A DNA stretch of 64,000 nt, from assembly GCF_947242115.1 (NCBI RefSeq), contig NC_074720.1, positions 43,420,029 to 43,484,028 on the forward strand, given 5' to 3'. This DNA is from Biomphalaria glabrata (Eukaryota > Mollusca > Gastropoda > Planorbidae). The position numbers and the translations under genes are program-made. The notes under the pieces were generated by a model. It had not been told where the DNA came from, did no database searches, and was given only the letters and a program-made list of their open reading frames with translations. Below, in pieces: positions 60,401 through 64,000 of this stretch (the first letter of the stretch is position 1; the number at the start of each line of letters is the position of its first letter).

Positions 60401-63400
60401 CTTGTTCGTAGTGGCAGTTTCCATTTCTGGTAGACTAGCTTCAAACCAGTCTTCGCTTTTCTTGGTTTTGTTTCCGAAGACCAGTGATGATGTTTGGTAG
60501 ATTGTATCACGCATAAACGTCCAGCTTTTTTCTACCTCAGTCACAGAGAAGTTTTTAAAAGCTTCCTCTAATTTGTTCTCAAATTCTGTGCAAAGATCAG
60601 GATTTTTTGTGCTAGTAGTATTCAGGCGTGATTTTCTTTTTCCCTGTGAAGTGTGGATCTTAGTTGGCAGCAGTCTTGTCCGGCATGACACTAAAGTATG
60701 ATCAGTATCACAATCCGCGCTTTGGTAGCTACGTGTCAGCAGTATATTTCCAATGTCCTTTTTTCGTGTCAGTATCATATCCAGCTGGTGCCAGTGCCCA
60801 GACCTAGGGTGCCTCCATGAGACACAGTGCTGTGGTTTTGTTCTGAAGTATGTGTTGGTAATGCAGAGCTTATGGTATGTGCAGAATTCAAGCAGTCTTT
60901 GTCCGTTCTCATTCATCTTTCCGATTCCAAAAAGCCCAAGACAGTCTGGCCAGGTAGTGTGATCTGATCCTACTCTGGCATTGAAGTCACCTAGAAGGAT
61001 CATATGTTCTTTAGCAGCTGCTTGTCAAGAGTTTAGCCTTACTATAAGTCTCTCCAAGACCGAAATCCTGGCACAAGACGTTGCAGAAATACCTATAATA
61101 CAAATTGGGAACCACACCCTTTCAGTGGTGCAGGAATTTACCTACTTGGGTTCAACAATTGTCAGTAACCTAGACTTAGACATCGAGCTGACAAAAAGGA
61201 TAGGAAAAGCTACCACAGCATTGGCAAAACTCTCCAAGCGCGTCTGGGAAAATGGTAAATTGACCACAGCGACCAAAATCCTAGTCTACAATGCCTGTGT
61301 TGTGAGCACTCTCCTTTATGGCAGTGAAAGCTGGTCAACATACATGTACCAAGAGCACAGAATTAAATAGTTTCACTTGCGCTGCCTGAGACGCATAATG
61401 GGCATCTCTTGGAGGGACCATGTCTCCAATCAGGAAGTTTTGAGACTGGCCAATATGAACAGCATGTATGCTCTCCTGACACAAAGGAGATTACGCTGGC
61501 TCGGACATGTCACCCGCATGCCAGATGGTAGAATCCCGAAAGATATCTTATATGCTGAGCTTGTGGAAGGAGTCAGACCCAAGGGCCGCCCAAGACTAAC
61601 ATATAGAGATGTCTGCAAGCGAGACATGAGAGCCTCAGGCATTAGTGAAAGTATGTGGGAAAACATAGCCAAAGACCGGAGTGCATGGAGACAGACTGTG
61701 AGTGCTGGGACAACCCTTGCTGAGAACAAAAGAAATGAAGCGGCTTTAATCAAGAGGGAAAAAAAGAAAGCTGCCCTGTCTGCTAGCCCTAAATCAGAGG
61801 CATACAAATGTATGAATTGTGGCAAAGTCTGCCGTTCTAGAATCGGCTTGATTAGCCACACCAGATTCTGCCCCGTCTCAAGATTAAGCCAAAACCAGTG
61901 ACTCACTTGGGCGCATCCATTGCCTTTCGAGACAAAAGGAGCCATATAGAAACATATGAAATATTTATCCCTAGAAAAACATGATATATCTATCCTTAGA
62001 AACATGAAATATCTATCCCTGGAAACACATGAAATATCTATCCTTAGAAACGTGATGTGTACATCAATGTAATTTGGCATGTTTTGTGTTGACTCTTAAC
62101 CCTTTAAGTGCTGAGCTGTTTTACAAAGAGTGCATATATAATGAAATTACAATTCTGATGTTTAGAGGCTAAGCTACCACACGCATTTTAAGGGTTAAAA
62201 TCTCTTCCTTTGATCTACCAACCTCTTTAGTTAGTAATTTAGATAAATCTATCAAGGGAGCTTCAGGTTGGACACCCAACTCGAGTTTACTTGAGTGCAG
62301 AAAACCTTCTCCCTCCTCCACTGGTCCTCAAAGGAGATCGGACCATACAGCTCTGAGCATGCTAATAGCATGAAAGTTGTGCTGTATAAAATTTTTACCT
62401 ATGAGATTCCACTGTGGGGAAATGAATGAAGAACAGGGCAACAAAATTAGATCCTCATGTTTTTCCCATTTCGTTGGCAACTCTCTCATCAAATCTTCAG
62501 CTGCAATAAAATGTAAACCAAGACAAATTGAAATAATGGCCATGTAATTCTTTAGATATTAAGTTTAATTTCTTAGAAATTCCCAAAGGACATCCTCTAT
62601 GAAGCAAAATAACGGAAGTCCAAGCAACATCCCAGCTATCGACACCAGTAATTCTTCAGGGTGCATCCATTGCTTCAGTCTCCCAAGACAGAAGGAGCTG
62701 TTTAAGGTTTTAATTCACACAAAAAGATATGGCCGGCAGGTTAAGAGCTTTGTCTCCGGTTCTAATTCAGGTGGACGCTGGGATTAAAACTACATTCTTG
62801 AAGTCACCAAATTTTCAATATATATATTTGACATTTATTAGAGTAAATGTGTTTTGTCATTGTTACAGTTGACCACTAACCAAAGGTTGTATCCATCGAC
62901 CTTTGTACTTTGAAGGGAAACGTTACTTTTACAATTAAGACTAGAACAATAACAATGGAAAGACAACCAATCAAGAGCACAGAGGTATCATAATGAAGAA
63001 TTTAATTTTGCAAAAATATTTCTACTGGACCTGGGTATAATTTTTCAATTTAATTTTTAATTACTTAATTTAATTTAGTAGAAAAAAAAATAGAATGATG
63101 TTTTTGTTGTTTATCACACTTTTGTCCCATTGCATTTTTTTTTTCAATTCACAATTACATTAGTTACCGCTAATAGAGCTCAAAGATAGTCATGCCACAT
63201 ACACAGTGAATACTCCTTTAGCTTGAGTTGCAGCTTTCCTCTTAGTCTGCAAGAGGGAGCAGTTTTTCGGGCTTGACATTTTTTCGACACGGTAAGGTCC
63301 ATCTCCTCTACCGCCAGGCTGGGCCATTTATCTTTTAACGCTTGTGAGTTGTCTCCTTTGAGACTGACAGGTAGAGCCACCTTATTAGGAATTATACGTC

Positions 63401-63447
63401 TGCACTGGAAATCCCCATTCCATAAATGTAGCTCTTCAAGCTGCCGC
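54466..63447 (-). CDS. TRMT12: tRNA wybutosine-synthesizing protein 2 (TYW2/TRMT12), 5' end outside window
   Basis: TYW2 transfers the 3-amino-3-carboxypropyl group of S-adenosylmethionine to the wyosine precursor at G37 of tRNA-Phe, in the cytosol. Coding exons in transcript order: 63447-63203, 62500-62399, 57807-57660, 56894-56785, 55810-55653, 55014-54466, in phase, 436 residues in the window. At least one upstream exon is missing, so no start is given. Family segments: RELPTKWEKHEDLILL, DLWEVVAQCLNCKRLAR, KILLGKDGEVTHTDNG, SYDVTKCMFSAGNISEKLR, VDLYAGIGYFTLPYLVHA (SAM-binding loop), CEWNPDAVSALQNNLKLNG, HYGDNRE, VADRVNLGLIPSSEDGWPVA, GGVLHVHGNV, and near the end YAPHIMHVVLDLECRP. A polar insert of about 100 residues before the last motif is of low similarity, as in vertebrates. 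The 4.6-kb intron 57808-62398 holds a LINE dimer. Confidence 0.95.
55328..55445. repeat. 26-bp minisatellite, about 4.5 copies
   Basis: AAACTATAAAAGAAAACCCA + TTGTCC, nearly perfect, in the last TYW2 intron. Confidence 0.85.
55950..56400 (+). mobile_element. SINE-A with an embedded 18S rRNA piece
   Basis: The tRNA-like head (GTCTGAGCGGTAAAGCACTT) is at 55960-56000. The B-box side (GTTCAAATGTCAGG) and the SINE-A body (GAGTCCACCCAACT, CATTAGTTGGGGAAAGTAA, AGAAACAGATGACC) run from 56190. Between them lies reversed 18S rRNA sequence. It lies in a TYW2 intron. Confidence 0.8.
56014..56189 (-). pseudogene. 18S rRNA 5'-domain fragment (176 nt)
   Basis: On the minus strand it reads AAGATTAAGCCATGCATGTC, TGGCTCATTAAATCAGTCGA, ATCCTACTTGGATAA (one base differs), GGCAATTCTAGAGCTAATAC and ACCAAGCTCCGACCCTCGTG: contiguous SSU rRNA from the 5' domain, with scattered substitutions. 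It is not a functional rRNA gene. It sits inside a SINE, so it came by retroposition or template switching. Confidence 0.9.
57196..57391 (+). mobile_element. hAT-like MITE M2, complete
   Basis: It has a perfect 8-bp target duplication TTTTAATG on both sides. Ends are CAGCGGTTCTCAACCTTTT and AGGTTGAGAACCCCTG. It lies in a TYW2 intron, and is the cleanest copy of the family. Confidence 0.93.
58130..58226. repeat. Diverged minisatellite (CCTTAGAAACATGAAATATC-like), left of LINE dimer
   Basis: Units of about 23 bp related to CTATCCTTAGAAACATGAAA occur on both sides of the LINE dimer, here and at 61947-62055, in the same orientation. The LINE apparently inserted into the array. Confidence 0.7.
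58227..61010 (-). mobile_element. LINE L-d (RTE-like), 5'-truncated, with intact 910-codon frame
   Basis: From 61003 to 58271 a single open frame encodes the end of an apurinic-type endonuclease (ILLGDFNARVG, DTDHTLVSC), a reverse transcriptase (motif A FIAFIDLTKAFDL near residue 475, motif C LFADDAAL near 596), the C-terminal RRLRWLGHVTRMPDG and GRPRLTYRDVCKRDMRA, and a CCHC finger (CTNCGKVC...HTRFC) near residue 885. The first part of the endonuclease is missing, so the frame is not a whole protein. The clade is uncertain: the GDFNA endonuclease and RLRWLGHV tail suggest the RTE/Proto2 group. It is sense to TYW2. Confidence 0.9.
61011..61946 (+). mobile_element. LINE L-d, 3' third, inverted second copy
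   Basis: It reproduces the last 936 bases of the minus-strand copy in opposite orientation. I see about two differences: one extra base in the CACAGAATTAAAT region, which breaks the frame there, and one substitution in the zinc finger (Thr to Met). It begins at TTAGCAGCTGCTTGTC, directly joined to the truncated 5' end of the other copy. Confidence 0.93.
61947..62055. repeat. Diverged 23-bp minisatellite, right of LINE dimer
   Basis: TATCCTTAGAAACATGAAAT-type units, the continuation of 58130-58226. Confidence 0.75.
62096..62198. mobile_element. TTAA-flanked MITE, 103 bp (family M4)
   Basis: TTAACCCTTTAAGTGC at the left and CATTTTAAGGGTTAA at the right form inverted ends. CCCTTT directly after TTAA is the classic piggyBac terminus. 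Confidence 0.75.
62258..62392 (+). mobile_element. SINE-C copy (diverged)
   Basis: GAGCTTCAGGTTGGACACCC, GTTTACTTGAGTGCAG and GCTCTGAGCATGCTAATAGC match the family. It ends 7 bp before the donor side of TYW2 exon 62399-62500. Confidence 0.6.
62650..62710 (+). mobile_element. LINE L-d 3' terminal remnant
   Basis: GGTGCATCCATTGCTTCAGT and CCAAGACAGAAGGAGC resemble the 3' end of L-d (GCGCATCCATTGCCTTTCGA). It is an old copy. Confidence 0.45.
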
Positions 63448-63497
63448 CTGGATAGAAAATAAAAAATGTTGTTTTTTTTGCTATTATATACAAGTTT

Positions 63498-63530
63498 GGA
63501 GGCGCGGTGGCTGAGCGGAAAAGCGCTTGG
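63498..63530 (+). mobile_element. SINE-A head cut off by a LINE
   Basis: GAGGCGCGGTGGCTGAGCGG and AAAAGCGCTTGGCT are the tRNA-like head. The rest is replaced by the L-a LINE starting at about 63531. Confidence 0.7.
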
Positions 63531-64000
63531 CTATAAATCAAATAAGAACATAAAACTAAAATGTTATTTAACCTTGGTTAGGTCAATAATAGAATATGCA
63601 TCCTCCGTTTGGCACCCCTCAACTCAAGAAAACATTAAGAAACTGGAAAAAACACAAAATAGAGCAGTGAGATTCATAACAAACGAATATTCACATTTGA
63701 CTAGAGTAACACCTTTAGTAAAATCACTAAATTTAGAAAGCCTTCAGGACAGAAGACTCAAAAGTAAAGTAGCAATCATACATAAAACACTGAACCATAA
63801 TCTTCAAATACAAAAACAAAATTTAATAAAATACTCTGAAAGACACAAAGATAAAGCCATATTCCTCGTCCAATATGCTAGGACAAATTTGTACAAATAC
63901 TCCTTCTTTCCTAGTGCTATTAGAGCATGGAATGGGTTGCCTGAGTTAGCCAGGAAAACCAGTGACTTGGCAGAATTTAAGTCATTGGTTAATATTCATG
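63531..64000 (+). mobile_element. LINE L-a, C-terminal part, runs off the window
   Basis: The + frame reads CYLTLVRSIIEYASSVWHPS, TQENIKKLEKTQNRAVRFI, VKSLNLESLQDRRLKSKVA, KTLNHNLQIQKQNL and SFFPSAIRAWNGLPELARK with no stop. It is the longest and best-preserved copy of the family here. The IIEYASSVWHP and NRAVRFI style is typical of the CR1/L2/Jockey group. Confidence 0.85.

Noticed and set aside
61377-61901. Independent host gene of 174 codons
   Set aside because: It is the C-terminus of LINE L-d in the inverted second copy.

Overview
The window looks like nuclear DNA of a mollusc, most likely a pulmonate snail. It is AT-rich, its genes have many short exons with GT-AG introns, and it is packed with tRNA-headed SINEs, LINE 3' ends, short hAT-like and TTAA-flanked MITEs and minisatellites. 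The species call is inference from gene structure and repeat style. No sequence search was run.

Four host protein genes can be assembled by eye from splice sites and protein similarity. (1) DNAAF1/LRRC50, a dynein-arm assembly factor, on + at 3428-16537, with 13 distinct coding exons, one of which lies inside a very recent 778-bp tandem duplication. (2) ATP6V1C, V-ATPase subunit C, on - at 30230-21708, 12 coding exons, 392 codons. (3) An adenylate-kinase-fold protein with degenerate catalytic motifs on + at 35492-44641, 8 coding exons, 418 codons. (4) TYW2/TRMT12, the wybutosine-pathway ACP transferase, on - from 63447 to 54466, with its 5' end outside the window. DNAAF1 and ATP6V1C converge. 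ATP6V1C and the kinase-like gene diverge across a repeat-rich 5-kb spacer. All exon sets sum to whole codons and join in phase.

Layout: 1-3400 repeats and the DNAAF1 upstream region, with a perfect RFX X-box; 3.4-16.7 kb DNAAF1; 16.7-19.6 kb intergenic; 19.6-30.3 kb ATP6V1C with a probable long 3'UTR and one intron made almost wholly of a 45-bp minisatellite; 30.3-35.5 kb divergent spacer with CTAG-rich DNA, a 156-bp satellite and a TTAA-flanked element carrying an X-box; 35.5-44.7 kb the kinase-like gene, whose introns hold several transposons; 44.7-54.4 kb mostly gene-free, with a 3x39-bp higher-order repeat; 54.4-63.5 kb TYW2, whose 4.6-kb intron carries a LINE inverted head-to-head dimer and another of whose introns carries a SINE containing a piece of 18S rRNA.

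The genes do not form an operon-like unit. The most notable observations are the young exon duplication in DNAAF1, the head-to-head LINE dimer bounded by a single direct repeat, the 18S-SINE chimera, the apparent pseudo-adenylate kinase, and paired X-box motifs upstream of DNAAF1 and (inside a transposon) upstream of the kinase-like gene.
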